Assembly (NCBI RefSeq): GCF_041381155.1
Contig: NC_091149.1
Coordinates: 8,138,609-8,202,608 of the forward strand
Direction: 5' to 3'
DNA: 64,000 nt
Source: Argopecten irradians
Taxonomy: Eukaryota; Mollusca; Bivalvia; Pectinida; Pectinidae
Shown: positions 45,131 to 55,545 of the stretch, one piece after another
How positions within the stretch are numbered: position 1 is the stretch's first letter
Layout: every line of letters starts with the position of its first letter
The notes under the pieces: generated by a model
What the model was told of the DNA's origin: nothing
The model's input: the letters and a program-made list of their open reading frames with translations, nothing else
Database searches by the model: none
Position numbers and translations under genes: made by a program

Positions 45131-47040
45131 GTCTCCTATATAAACTACATTGTATGGTAAAGACCCTATCCCCTGGGGAAAATTCCGAGACCCCAGGGCC
45201 ATGAAATTCACAATATTGGTAGAGGGCCTAGAGCCCTGCCATGTAAGCACATAAGCCCGTGTTTCTTAGTATATGTGTACATACATGTATGTATTAGATT
45301 CCCAAAAAACTAAGTGGGCTATGCGGAAGCTTATAACTATTTGTTTGGAAATAATATGGAAAATAAACTGTGTTATGATAGTATTGCTAACAATTTCAAA
45401 TGGTGGAAATGAAACCACGATCCGCGGAGGATTTTCCCCATAATTGTACAAAACACGCGTTCTTTGTAGTAAAACGTAGTAAAACAAGTCACGTGATTAT
45501 ACCTCATTCATGCCATTGGCCGAAATAAATATGGAATTGTATTAGTGGGTAACTAGTGATCACATGAGTGTGTGTTTACTTCCAAATAGAGTGATTTCTC
45601 TGACCTGGTATTTATACATACTTTAGCCTTATTTTCTCTGTGTTATATGTATATGTTCTGAGCCCTAAAGCAGGTAATAATATATATAAATATAAATTTA
45701 GAATTCTACGAATTTAGCCGGGAGTAGCCGATCTTCGCTGATTTTAGATTAGACGGTTAGACCTATTGAATTGGTCAATTCGTATTATATCATTTATTTA
45801 CAAAACGTGAAAATGGCAGTTTTACAACTCATTTCAGTTCATTATTTATAGTAAAACAGTGCATATGTGCAAGTCAAATGATAAGCATGCAATATTAATA
45901 ATATTTTGGAGTCTAAATATTTTCAAATAAATCAATTTCTCCGAAGAAATGGCAAGCAAACTATCACCATATTTGGAAGTAAACACAAAATCACGTGATC
46001 ACTAGTTACCCATAATACAATTGTATATTCCGGCCAATGGCATGAATGAGGTATAAGCAAGTGACTTTTTTTTACTACGTTTGACTACAAAGAACGCATG
46101 TTTTTACTACGAAAAATAGATGCAGATGTATCGCGAGTTGGGAGTTTAAAACCGCGTCCCTGGAGGATTTTTAGCCCAAAGTTTGAATCTGACCATTAAG
46201 ACCGTAACAAAAATTCGTTGTGCCTTTATATAAGTGTATCGAGGCAGAGGTTTACATTTAAATCTCTGATCGAGGGATGTAAATATTTATGTAGGCCAAG
46301 CTAACAAGTAAAGCTGGTTTCCCAACGTGTATTGTGTACCTGTACTGTGACCTTTATGGCTTTTAAATTACGAAACTGGTTTTTTTCGGGATTCACAAGA
46401 AAATACAATATAATTTTATTTTTTTTTTATCTTTTTTTATTTTTATTTTCATTCATTCTTTTAATATAGTATAGTACGGTATGTACTACATGGACTTGGT
46501 ACGAATGCCAATCAACAAAACACACACACAGCTTTGAAACGAATTTTCAACCCACGGTTATATATATTTATAATTCGTTGTACACTTCCTTAGCTCGGGC
46601 TAACAACTACGTACACGCAGGCTACAGTTTCATGGCCGGGATGTGCATTTTTTTGAAATCAAATGAATAAAAACTTGAAATAACAAAATCAACGTCGATC
46701 TCTGCTGTATGGCTTTTGCTGCATATACACAGTGCTCTATGAAAAGGTGGCCTTTGATTTCCACTTTCAAGACCAGATGTCGACATCTTTTAGTTTAGAT
46801 GTCGACATCAATAACTGACAAGTCGGTGTCACACCCGAGCATAAACACATTAATCGCCAAGTTACCGACTGTCTACATAAATATCTTGGATTCATTATGT
46901 GGGCATGTACATAGTGTACATGTGGTAAGTCGACATATTCTTCTGTTTATGTCGACATATTCCGATATGATTTCGACTTAATGCCTTAACGATGCCAACA
47001 TTATTAAGTCGTAAGTCGGCAAATCGATGGCAGACATATG
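45130..47040 (-). repeat. Foldback arm D
   Basis: Reverse-complement counterpart of arm A. It includes ctatcccctggggaaaattc, a third copy of the AAGCTTCC repeat (45294-45335) and cgacatcaataactgacaag at its far end. Confidence 0.8.
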
Positions 47041-47069
47041 CCACCATAAAATTGCAATATTTTCTAATT

Positions 47070-47367
47070 TTCGGATTAACGGGCCTTCGAACTATTAGGC
47101 CTTAGCGGTTCAAGTGAACTTAAAATTAACAGATGACGATTAATGCGTACTAATCAGACGGCGTGACCAGACCATTATTACACGATTATCATATGTAATA
47201 AACAAATTATTGAAATTCATAGTTCAGAGAAAAATACTTTGACTACTCTCGGTAAAGAAATTGCTATCAAATTTCTTCATCTAGGTACAAACACATGCAC
47301 ACAATTATTTTCATTAGCAATCCAATATGGCGAGTGATATCCATTGTTTGCGCATGTGTACAGGAAG
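47070..47367 (-). repeat. Sub-arm X, inverted copy
   Basis: Complement of 37866-38355, starting at ttgcaatattttctaatttt and ending gcgcatgtgtacaggaagg. Confidence 0.75.
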
Positions 47368-47600
47368 GCGACAAGTCGACAACTCGACAACACGACAACA
47401 CGATAAGGCGACAACACGACAAGTCGACAACTCGACAACACGACAAGTCGACATTTTACCGCGACAACACGATATTCTGTACGCGCTAATTGTCGTGTTG
47501 TCGACTTGTCGTCTTGTCGTGTTGTCGACTTGTCGTGTTGTCGCCTTGTCGTGTTGTCGTGTTGTCGCCTTGTCGTGTTGTCGACTTGTCGCCTTCCTGT
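47368..47600. repeat. CGACAANN / TTGTCGNN arrays flanking a palindrome
   Basis: 47368-47455 reads in the CGACAA orientation and 47490-47597 in the TTGTCG orientation, around gatattctgtacgcgctaat. The right array ends AC, CC, ttcctgttacaca as at 37860 and 42570. Confidence 0.9.
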
Positions 47601-47772
47601 TACACATGCGCAAATTATATGAAATAACCACTATCTTTGAATATAGAAAATATAGACATTTTAACTGTTAAATCTTGGGTTGTCGCAGTTTGAGACCGCG
47701 ACAACTCGACAAGGCGACAACACGACAAGGCGACAACACAACAACACGAGATGGCCGTAATCAGCCACCATA

Positions 47773-48256
47773 GTGTAACAGTTGTCGTTCAAATGCAAGA
47801 GACGAAATCGAACACGTCTGCTGTTACCATGGAGACATAAGGCGAGAGGTTCAGAAAACGAGGCATGGAAATTGGGTCTTGATTATCACAGGTAAATGTG
47901 AGTATAAGGTTCAGTAATATAATGTGAGCGTCTTCCTATCTTAGCCTTATCAGGCCTAACCTTGGCAATGACAAAAGGTCTCGGAAACACCTTCAACTTT
48001 ACGGAGTACAACAAATATCATCTGTCCTTTCAATCAAGTAATTTTTTTACTAAACCATTTAACATACCCAATAACTCACAATATCCTCCATGAAGATTAA
48101 CCTTTATAACGGTTTTAACACAATGCGTATTTCGTATGTCCATTAACGTGTCCCAGTTAAGATGACACCAGTTTTCTTTTTATCTAACCCTTCTCAGTCG
48201 CGTGTATTGACAGTAGTCAGTTGAGATTTCTGTGGAATGGTAGACTACCAAACAGG
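47773..48256. other. Upstream region of the VWA gene
   Basis: No repeat recognised. tctaacccttctcag at 48182-48197 would serve as a splice acceptor for an upstream untranslated exon. No TATA box is evident. Confidence 0.4.
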
Positions 48257-48437
48257 ATGAAGTTCTCCTTCACGGCTGGCCGGATACTGCTACTTGTATC
48301 GGTAGGTTGGAGCTGCGGCGAAAGCGTGATTGGTGAAAATTCTATCGGTAACAACCAATCAAAAATAACCACACGTTTTGGTGATATACTGACCAATCAG
48401 AACTATCGTTATGGACGGGGAGGATCCAGGCATGGCC
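48257..48437 (+). CDS. VWA gene exon 1: signal peptide
   Basis: Starts at the ATG before [17 protein letters not shown], a typical signal core, with cleavage likely near SCG-ES. It ends in phase 1 at the consensus donor catggcc|gtaagt. The mature start is Asn/Gln-rich, then YGRGGSRHG. Confidence 0.7.
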
Positions 48438-51400
48438 GTAAGTACTCCAGTACTGTGTCATCGTCACGGTTGATCGCACTGTACGCCCCACAACAACGGT
48501 AGTGGGACTATTTCACAGGATTATGCGTCATCAGTTCATGTCTTATTTGCTACGTCACATCCTTTTTTAAAATTACATGACGTAATTCTCATCTATAGAG
48601 TTTAATACAGAGTTATTTCTTTCTTGCTTCTGCCTCTGCCAATATCTGAAGAAATTTCAACAATGACCGAACCGCAATATAAACAAATAAAATAGGAATA
48701 AGTTTAACTTAATTACATTAATGCCTGTTAACCTCAAAAAAGAATGACGATCAATATTTGAATATAAAAGAAGTGTGGTTATTCATGTCATATGATAGCT
48801 GAATGCTGAGCAGGATTATATCATACCATTTTTATAAACTTTATATGGTGTCTCAACCAGGGGAAAAGTATATCGACATATTACCACATGCTGTCGCGAG
48901 TTCGAATCCCATGTGGGGCAGTTGCCGGGTACTGATCGCTGATCGGTGGTTTTTCTTCGGGTACTCCGGCTTTCCTCCACCAACAAACCTGGCACGTCCT
49001 TAACTGACCCTGGCTGTTAATAGGACGTTAAACTAATCAAACAAATAAACAAGTATACCTTTCAAAATATGTAATTGTAACGACTATCTTTATTGCATGA
49101 TCGTAAATGCAGACTAAATTTTACATCTTTCCTCTCGTTTCTAAACGATTTGATTCTTCTAACGTCTTCATTAACACCGCCTCGCGTGTGACCTTCAGTT
49201 GAGGAAGGCTCTGGAATCTGTCACTCAATGATGACCCTGTAGGTAGAGTTTATAATTGTACCTGCTGCCATATTGCATGATCGTAATGGGCGACTAAATT
49301 AAGTAAGCTTAACTTTCTATTCTTTCTAACCGAATTTCTTCTTCCTGTCGTCTCTCTTGACACCGTCTCAGGTTTGGCCTTGAGTTGAACGTTAGTACCT
49401 GTGATGAAGGCTAAGTGTTCCTTAAGGGATCCCTTAACTTAAAAAAATCGCCATATGAAAGTATTACAGATTTTAGGGAAGGCTCCTTAACTTAAGATTT
49501 TCCCTTAACTTCTGTAATGCTTTTCTAGGGGGAGATATAAGTTAAGGAATTTGTTAAAGTAAAGGAATGTTCGTGAAACTGGGCCCTGGAAGAGACACAC
49601 CATATGTAGTCTATAAAAGTGGTAGTTTCTGCTCTCAATGCATCCTTTGATCTAGAAAGAGAGGGCGTGTATAAACATGTTGCCTGTTTCCCAATTCCTA
49701 ATGTCTTTAACATCCGACAATAAAATATTCTGAAATGAAATCTAGACACCGCCTAATATAAACTAAGATATTTCCCTTGCAGCTTACGTTGCAACATAAT
49801 TCCGGAATGATTGTTTATGTTTTGTTTTTAGAATGTCATTTATCAAAGGCCGATATCTTCTTTTTGGTGGATTCTTCCGGAAGCGTTGGATCACAAAATT
49901 TCCAACTACAGAAGGATTTCATCGTTGACTTTATCAACAAGATGACAATAAGCCTAAACGATGTAATGGTTGGAGTTTTCACTTTTTCCACGTCGCCGAC
50001 TCGTGAGATCAAACTTCTTCAGAACCGCAACAAGGCGTCCCTGATAGCGGGTGTTAAAGCCATCCCGTACAGAAGCGGGTCTACACACACCGGAACAGCT
50101 ATTGAAAAGGTCATACAGCAAGCGTTGACCGGAACTTCCGACAACAGAGCTGGTGTTCCGGACACTTTGATCGTGATGACCGATGGTCAGTCTAACAACA
50201 AGGCTGAGACGTTTAATGCTGCCAGGCACCTGCACGCGACAGGGACAGCCACCTACGCCATTGGTATTGGGAGCGGGGTCAATAGGGATGAAATCGTCGC
50301 CATAGCATCCGATGCAAGCAAGGTCAAGGTCATTTCCAGTTTCAACGACCTCAGGGGAATCACTAACACATTATTCAGAGACGCATGTCAATGTGAGTAA
50401 TGTTCGAAAGGATTTTTTTCAATGAACAATGAACAAACCTTAGAATATAAAGCAAAGTCAATTTCACCTGTCTTGTTTCAATTTCTGTTTGCACGACAAT
50501 TGAACTTAATTTGATTTTGCCCTAGCAAACAATCAGCGCATCGTAACAACTACCACTCCAACGACTACAACTACCACTCCAACAACCACTCCTACCACTC
50601 CAAAAACCACAACTACCATTCCAACAACTACAACTACCACTCCAACAACCACAACTACCACTCCAACAACTACAACCACCACTCCAACGACAACAACTAC
50701 CACTCCAACGACAACAACTACCACTCCAACGACAACAACTACCACTCCAACAACTACCACTACCACTCCAACGACGACAACTTCTACTCGATTACCCACG
50801 ACAACACCTACAGGTATTTGATTTCGGTTTACACAAGTTTTGCTGAACTCAAAATTAAAAAAGTCCTTCAGTATTATTGTGCGAAACCAGATAATTTCTG
50901 ACAAAAATGGAAATCTTTCGAAGTACTATCTTCATTCTTAAAGAATCGCCAATCTAATCGTCTTCCTTAGTCTGTTTGATAATATCTCCTTATTGTAAGC
51001 ATCTGATGGACAACAATGACTTGCCAAATCCGGATATTAATTGATTACTCCATGCAACTACCAGTTGGTGAATCTGCCTTCAAAGTTCAGAAATATGTAC
51101 TATTTTTTTCTGGCTATTGGACTTTTGAAACGTTTGAAGAACAAACCGTCACTGTTACGCCATTCAACTACCAGTTAGTGAATATGCCTTGAAACTTCAA
51201 AAGATTTTACTATTTGCCTGGCTATTGGACATATACAGACCGACCTTATTGAATTTTTTCTTGTTCAGTTTGATTTGCATAAATTTCCGAGAGCGTCTTA
51301 CGCAAAAAAGGTAGGTTATTGGTTTTTTAATTAAGGTATGTTTTGTAATCTATTTCTAGTGTGTAGTTTATCAAAGGCCGATATCTTCTTCCTCGTGGAT

Positions 51401-54279
51401 TCCTCCGGAAGTGTTGGATCGTCGAATTTCCAGTTACAGAAGGATTTCATTGTTAACTTCATCAACAAGATGACAATTAGCGTCACTGATGTGTTGGTTG
51501 GTGTTGTCACGTTTTCCACCTTGCCGACCTATGTGATACCACTCATGAAAAATCGGGATAAGGCCTCACTATTAGCCAATGTTGGCGCCATCCGATACAT
51601 TCGTGGATCGACTAATACCGGAATAGCTATTGAATACGTCATACAGCATGCGCTGTCCGGCACTTCCGGTAACAGACTTGACGTCCCGGACACTTTGATT
51701 GTGATGACCGATGGTCAGTCTAACAATAAGAGTTTAACGCTCACTGCTGCCAGACACCTGCACGCGACTGGGACGGATATATATGCCATCGGTATCGGGG
51801 ACGGGGTCAATAAGGATGAGATCGGCGCCATAGCTTCAGATCCGACAAAGGTCAAGGTCGTATCCAGTTTCCAAGGTCTCGGGACAATTTCTGATACCTT
51901 GTTCAGAGAAACGTGTCAATGTGAGTAATATAAAATTATCAACATGTCATATAATAATTTTCAAAATGTTTCAAAGTGGAACACATGCACAGATATTTTC
52001 ATTGAAGCATTTACTTTTTTTATAATTCACTTACGTTACTGTAGAATAAGTATATGAAAATAGAAGTCATCAACAATTCAACAAATATATCAAATGCAAT
52101 ATAAAAATACAATTCTACGTTTTGTTGGAAATATAGTTTTGAAAAAAATCTAAATCTTCTCAGCAAACAATCAACGTACTGTGAAAACTCCAACCTCAAC
52201 AACTACAACAACGACTACTACAACTCCAACTCCATCCACTACTACAACAACTCCATCCACTACAACTCCAACCAACTCCATCCACTACAACTCCAACGAC
52301 ATCCCCCACAGGTACTGTAAACATACATATTTTAGCGGTGATCACTTTTTTCGCTCCAACAATATGCGCTAAAATATTATTGCGTTCACTGTAGTTCCTA
52401 CGAAAGCCCAGTGGTGCTAAACTAGACATCAATGTGTTTCTGTAGTTTTCTGTAGACACCAATGTGTTTCTGTAGTTTTCTGTAGACCTCAATGTGTTTC
52501 CATAGATTTCTGTAGACACTTATGTGATTCTGTAGTTTTCTGTAAACACCAATGTGTCTCCGTAGTTTTCTGCGGGCACTAATGAGTTTCCGTAATTTTC
52601 TGTAGACACCAATGTGTTTCTGTAGTTTTCTGTGCATCTTTTTACTATATATAGCTATTATTGACGTCGCGAATTCATCATTGCGCTAAGATGTCCTTGA
52701 TTACAGAACGATCTCAGCCTCTGGAATAACTAAAATATCTCTTCACGCAAAATAATCCAACCACGTTTGTTTTGCTGTCCTAAGTTAAAAAAACGACTAG
52801 AGTGAGGAAAAGCTACGTCACATATAACGTAATGTAAAGTCTCACGTGAACTATTCTAATCACATTTTGTACGTCGTCGTCCGCCATCCGTCCGTAAATG
52901 ATTTTTATACATCGAAAAATCGAAACATTGTTTGGCGCAAGGGCAACAAAAAGCGAGGTAGCCCATGATGTTATGTGACACTTTCGGCACCTTTTGGGTG
53001 TCCTCGTTACAGCGAGAGGAAGTCAGTCTGAGAACTACAAAGATATCGTACAGTGTACTAGCCCGAGATACTCTGGCCCTGACACCAGACTTAGACATTA
53101 TGATAGATAGATGTCCGGTTTAACCATCTATCTGTCATTATATCTAAGTCTGGTGTCAAACCAGACATCTATCTGTCATAATGTCAAAGTCTGGTATCAG
53201 GGCCTGAGTATCTCGGGCTAACAGTGTACTTGCAACACACAAAACTATGGCTTATGGGTCCTTCTGTCAATAGTTTTTATTTCTCATTATCTATTGAAGG
53301 AAAGACTAAAGTAAACTTTTATTTCTCATTATCTATTGAAGGAAATACTAAAGTAAACAGTAGAACTCTAATATATTTTAAGGCGATAAAAATAACCCAC
53401 ATCATGCTCATTTAGTAACTGTCGGTGGTTGATCTGCATACTGTATGTATTTGTAAGTTCGCTTAAATATCAAGATGAGCGAAACAAAATGTCTTTTAGT
53501 GAAAGAATGGGTCTTTTAACCATTTGATGGGATAGAAGCAAAAAGCCAACATATTAATGATGTATGTAGATCTGCAACCACCAGTCTACACGATGCATTA
53601 TGATGATCTATCAGAGTTGCGTCCCTTCTTTTCACTCCGAATGAATTGAAGGGAAGTAACTCTTATAGATTGCTCTTTTTGTGTCAATATAATGTGAGAC
53701 TTGTGTGCTATTTTTTCAGGATGTACAGCACCTATGGTGGATATCGTGTTTATACTGGATTCTTCGGGCAGCGTCGGAGAGACTGATTTCCGGAAGTTGC
53801 TAAATTTCGTGTCGGATTTTGCGCAATACGCTATAGTTGGTCCAAACAACATACAAATGAGTGTGCTGACGTTCGCTTCTGACGTCACTGCGAACTTTGA
53901 ATTAAACACATATGACAGAAGCGATTCCATTATAAATGCAGTTCTCAACATCCCTTATGAAGATGGCGGAACACACACGGAAAAGGCCCTGCAGATGGCG
54001 CTGTATCACAGCTTCACGCGACAGACCGGGGACCGCCCTAACGCTAAGAACGTCCTGGTGATCGTTACGGATGGCTATTCATATGACCACCAGGCCACAC
54101 AGTATGCGGCTGATATGTTACATCTGTACCAGATAGAGACCATCGCCGTGGGGGTGGGGGAGGGGGTGGACGATTCGGAACTACAAGGGATAGCTACAGA
54201 CAGTCGACACATCCTCAAGACACCCAGCTTCGACTCTCTTAACAGTCTCAGGTCAAAAATCCAACTTTTCTTGTGCTAA
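48257..54279 (+). CDS. Secreted protein with three VWA domains and Thr/Pro-rich linkers
   Basis: Six exons: 48257-48437, 49832-50392, 50526-50813, 51360-51920, 52164-52311 and 53720-54279, all GT-AG and phase 1. The exception is the end of exon 5, which is out by one base. About 765 residues if that base is ignored. Order: signal peptide ([19 protein letters not shown]), basic Gly-rich linker, VWA1, Thr/Pro linker, VWA2, second linker, VWA3, and a stop directly after the last domain. Each VWA has the metal-site motifs DSSGS, a Thr in S/G-T-H/N-T, and TDG. Such domains bind ligands through a divalent ion in extracellular proteins (matrilins, collagens). In bivalves VWA proteins also occur in shell matrix and byssus. 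Which of these applies cannot be told. Exon 1 is joined by phase and position, not by transcript evidence. Confidence 0.8.
48890..49052 (+). mobile_element. tRNA-derived SINE, 5'-truncated
   Basis: Box B gttcgaatccc at about 48900-48910, then atgtggggcagttgcc, ctccggctttcctccacc, aaacctggcac, and the tail ggacgttaaactaatcaaac with an AAATAAAC end. Same family as 31429-31610. The box A region is missing. Confidence 0.75.
49076..49640 (+). repeat. Two copies of dispersed repeat S2, the second interrupted
   Basis: Copy one is at about 49076-49235 and copy two at about 49236-49640. Copy two is split after gtgatgaaggct by a 49414-49588 insertion and resumes at ctggaagagacacacca and ctataaaagtggtag. 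Compare 20665-20930, which is continuous. Confidence 0.65.
49414..49588. mobile_element. Small foldback insertion with ccttaagg ends
   Basis: gttccttaagggatccctta at the left; gttaaggaa, ggaatgttcgtgaaactggg at the right. Inner gaaggctccttaacttaag and cccttaacttctg repeat. Position is set by comparison with the uninterrupted copy in KLHL10 intron 1. Confidence 0.55.
49832..50392 (+). CDS. VWA gene exon 2: VWA domain 1
   Basis: 561 nt, phase 1-1, after gtttttag|. Begins [20 protein letters not shown] and includes [21 protein letters not shown] and YAIGIGSGV. It ends CQC before gtgagt. The full MIDAS set is present. Confidence 0.9.
50526..50813 (+). CDS. VWA gene exon 3: Thr/Pro-rich linker
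   Basis: 288 nt, phase 1-1. After NNQRIV it is almost only Thr with Pro about every seven residues, a mucin-like stretch likely to be O-glycosylated. The minus strand reads as a Val/Gly-rich frame of 123 codons, an artefact of ACN codons. Confidence 0.85.
50814..51359 (+). other. VWA gene intron 3
   Basis: Contains a diverged tandem duplication (about 51055-51235) with caactaccagtt-gtgaat and ctggctattggac in each copy, about 115 bp apart. Confidence 0.6.
51360..51920 (+). CDS. VWA gene exon 4: VWA domain 2
   Basis: 561 nt, exactly the length and phase of exon 2. Begins [20 protein letters not shown], with [12 protein letters not shown] and LIVMTDGQS. It is closely similar to domain 1 throughout, indicating a recent tandem duplication of VWA plus linker. 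Confidence 0.9.
52164..52311 (+). CDS. VWA gene exon 5: Thr/Pro-rich linker, shifted by one base
   Basis: 148 nt from tctcag|caaacaatc, homologous to the start of exon 3 (NNQR). Thr/Pro coding continues to about 52270, then ccaaccaactccatcc switches to another frame (NSIHYNSND). The donor cccacag|gtactg therefore ends in phase 2 while exon 6 needs phase 1. One extra base in the short-repeat tract would explain it. Confidence 0.65.
52422..52637. repeat. 30-bp minisatellite in VWA intron 5
   Basis: About seven units of agacaccaatgtgtttctgt plus agttttctgt. The period of ten codons opens the minus strand. Confidence 0.85.
53058..53220. repeat. 160-bp foldback palindrome in VWA intron 5
   Basis: tagcccgagatactctggcc at the left pairs with ggcctgagtatctcgggcta at the right. 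Inside, ccagacttagacattatgat and its complement pair, and an extra copy of the ctaagtctggtgtcaa segment lies near the centre. Confidence 0.9.
53263..53360. repeat. 46-bp direct duplication
   Basis: tttatttctcattatctatt plus gaaggaaa-actaaagtaaac occurs twice in tandem. Confidence 0.8.
53720..54279 (+). CDS. VWA gene exon 6: VWA domain 3 and stop
   Basis: 560 nt from ttttcag|g, phase 1. [40 protein letters not shown] and IAVGVGEGV give a full metal site. It is much more diverged than domains 1 and 2, so it is the older module. The protein ends FLC-TAA, with a second stop immediately after and ATTAAA at 54287. Confidence 0.88.
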
Positions 54280-54411
54280 TAGAATTAAAGACTTGGTTTT
54301 CCTATATATTTGGCGTTTTCGTTGATAGAGGGGAGTTCGTATAGTGCTTTACCTACATGTACGACTCTTTTATTTCTTCTTTATGTGTAGCATGATCTTT
54401 TACACAGAAAA

Positions 54412-54625
54412 ATCACGTGATCGACTGGTTTATAGACAGAGAGGTCTATGATTATCTATTATGGCCTAGGCCTAGTTGAGAGGGCACTTTTGCCTCATAG
54501 TATTGTCGAGGGATGTGCCCGAGCCGAAGGCAAGGGCACTATCTTATCACGAGACAATACTATGAGGCAATAGTGCCCTCTCAAACAGGCCATAATGGGT
54601 TTAGTACATCACCCTCACATGAGAC
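54412..54625. repeat. Foldback repeat F1
   Basis: Outer words cacgtgat and attatggcc face gccataat and tagtacatcac. Inner arms gagagggcac, tgcctcatagtattgtc and complements flank a gagccgaaggcaag loop. Confidence 0.85.
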
Positions 54626-54954
54626 CCGTTTTCATGTCATCGTAACAAAACCACGTCAAACGACGCCTCGCAACGCTATCTCCATTTCCACACCACGTTG
54701 TTACATTAAAAGTACAACATATGAATTGTTGCAAAAATATGTGTTTCTTTAAAACGGGATGATTCAGCTTCATGAAGATTAAAAGTAGGTTAATATTGAA
54801 CATAAGTGAACTGTTTTCTGTAGAAAAGCAGCATTTGCTTCCATCCCCGCACACAACAGCCTGTCCGCCATTTTGACGTCTTGGTCGAAGCGCAACCCTA
54901 TAATGACGTCATGTAATGGTGACGTCACAATACATTCGCGTTCAATTTCGCGCC

Positions 54955-54990
54955 ACTTCAATAGTGCCCGCTTGCCCGGGCACTATTGCA
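54955..54990. repeat. Short hairpin caatagtgcccg...cgggcactattg
   Basis: Perfect 12-bp arms around cttgc. It shares the gggcactat word with F1. Confidence 0.75.
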
Positions 54991-55033
54991 AATAGTACCC
55001 ATCTGTGTAGCCAATCAGAATCCAGCATTCTGT

Positions 55034-55215
55034 CACGTGATGTACTAATATTCTATTATGGCCCTTTTCCTCGGGAACTGTTCTGCTATAGTGTTGTCTG
55101 GCGAGGTATAGTCCCCGAGTCGAAGACGAGGGGACTATACCTCGCCAGGCAACACTATAGGAGAACTGTTTTCGAGGGAAAGGGCCATAATAGATTTAGT
55201 ACATCACATGACATT
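55034..55215. repeat. Foldback repeat F2
   Basis: gtgatgtactaat and ctattatggccc are mirrored by gggccataatag and tttagtacatcac. Inner arms ctggcgaggtatagtcccc and complement flank a gagtcgaagacgag loop. About 180 bp. Confidence 0.9.
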
Positions 55216-55369
55216 CATTATGACGTCATATATTTGATCGCGTGCTCATTCCCGGGGGACTATACTTTGGTTTAGTTCCCGTAGTCAGGTATAGTCTCCC
55301 GTAGTCAAGAAAGACAGGTAACTGTCGCAAAATAGACCATGGCTGTTATCCAATCGCATTCCTAGTAAT

Positions 55370-55545
55370 TATCATGTGATGTACTAATCTCTTCTGTACT
55401 GGTGTGAGATTTTTTTTCTATCTCACCCTAGGGTAAAGACAAGCTTCATTCAGAGATCTTTGCACGTGCTCACGTAGGGTAAGAGAAAAAGAATCATTCA
55501 CCCTCTATGGGGTGTGATAGGAGATCTCAGCCCTCGGGATAAGAT
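55370..55545. repeat. Foldback repeat F3, partial
   Basis: gtgatgtactaatctcttct as in F2, then ctatctcaccctagggtaa facing tagggtaagagaaaa and caccctctatggggtg. Pairing is weaker than in F1 and F2. Confidence 0.55.

Larger units (their letters stand above)
32067..47770. mobile_element. 15.7-kb non-autonomous foldback element or composite
   Basis: The outer ends are near-perfect inverted repeats over about 110 bp, starting TGGTGGCTGATTACGGCC and ending with its complement. TA lies outside each tip (32065-32066 and 47771-47772), consistent with a TA target duplication. Inside, arm A (32.18-33.97 kb) is complemented by D (45.13-47.04 kb), and arm B (35.37-37.68 kb) by C (42.66-45.13 kb). A and B are also mutually inverted in part. 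Arrays of the 8-mer TTGTCGNN sit at each junction. I see no open frame with recognisable transposase. Drosophila foldback elements have comparable repeat-built inverted arms, but kinship is not shown. Confidence 0.75.

Noticed and set aside
50533-50904. Minus-strand Val/Gly-rich 123-codon frame
   Set aside because: It is the exact antisense of the Thr/Pro linker exon of the VWA gene.
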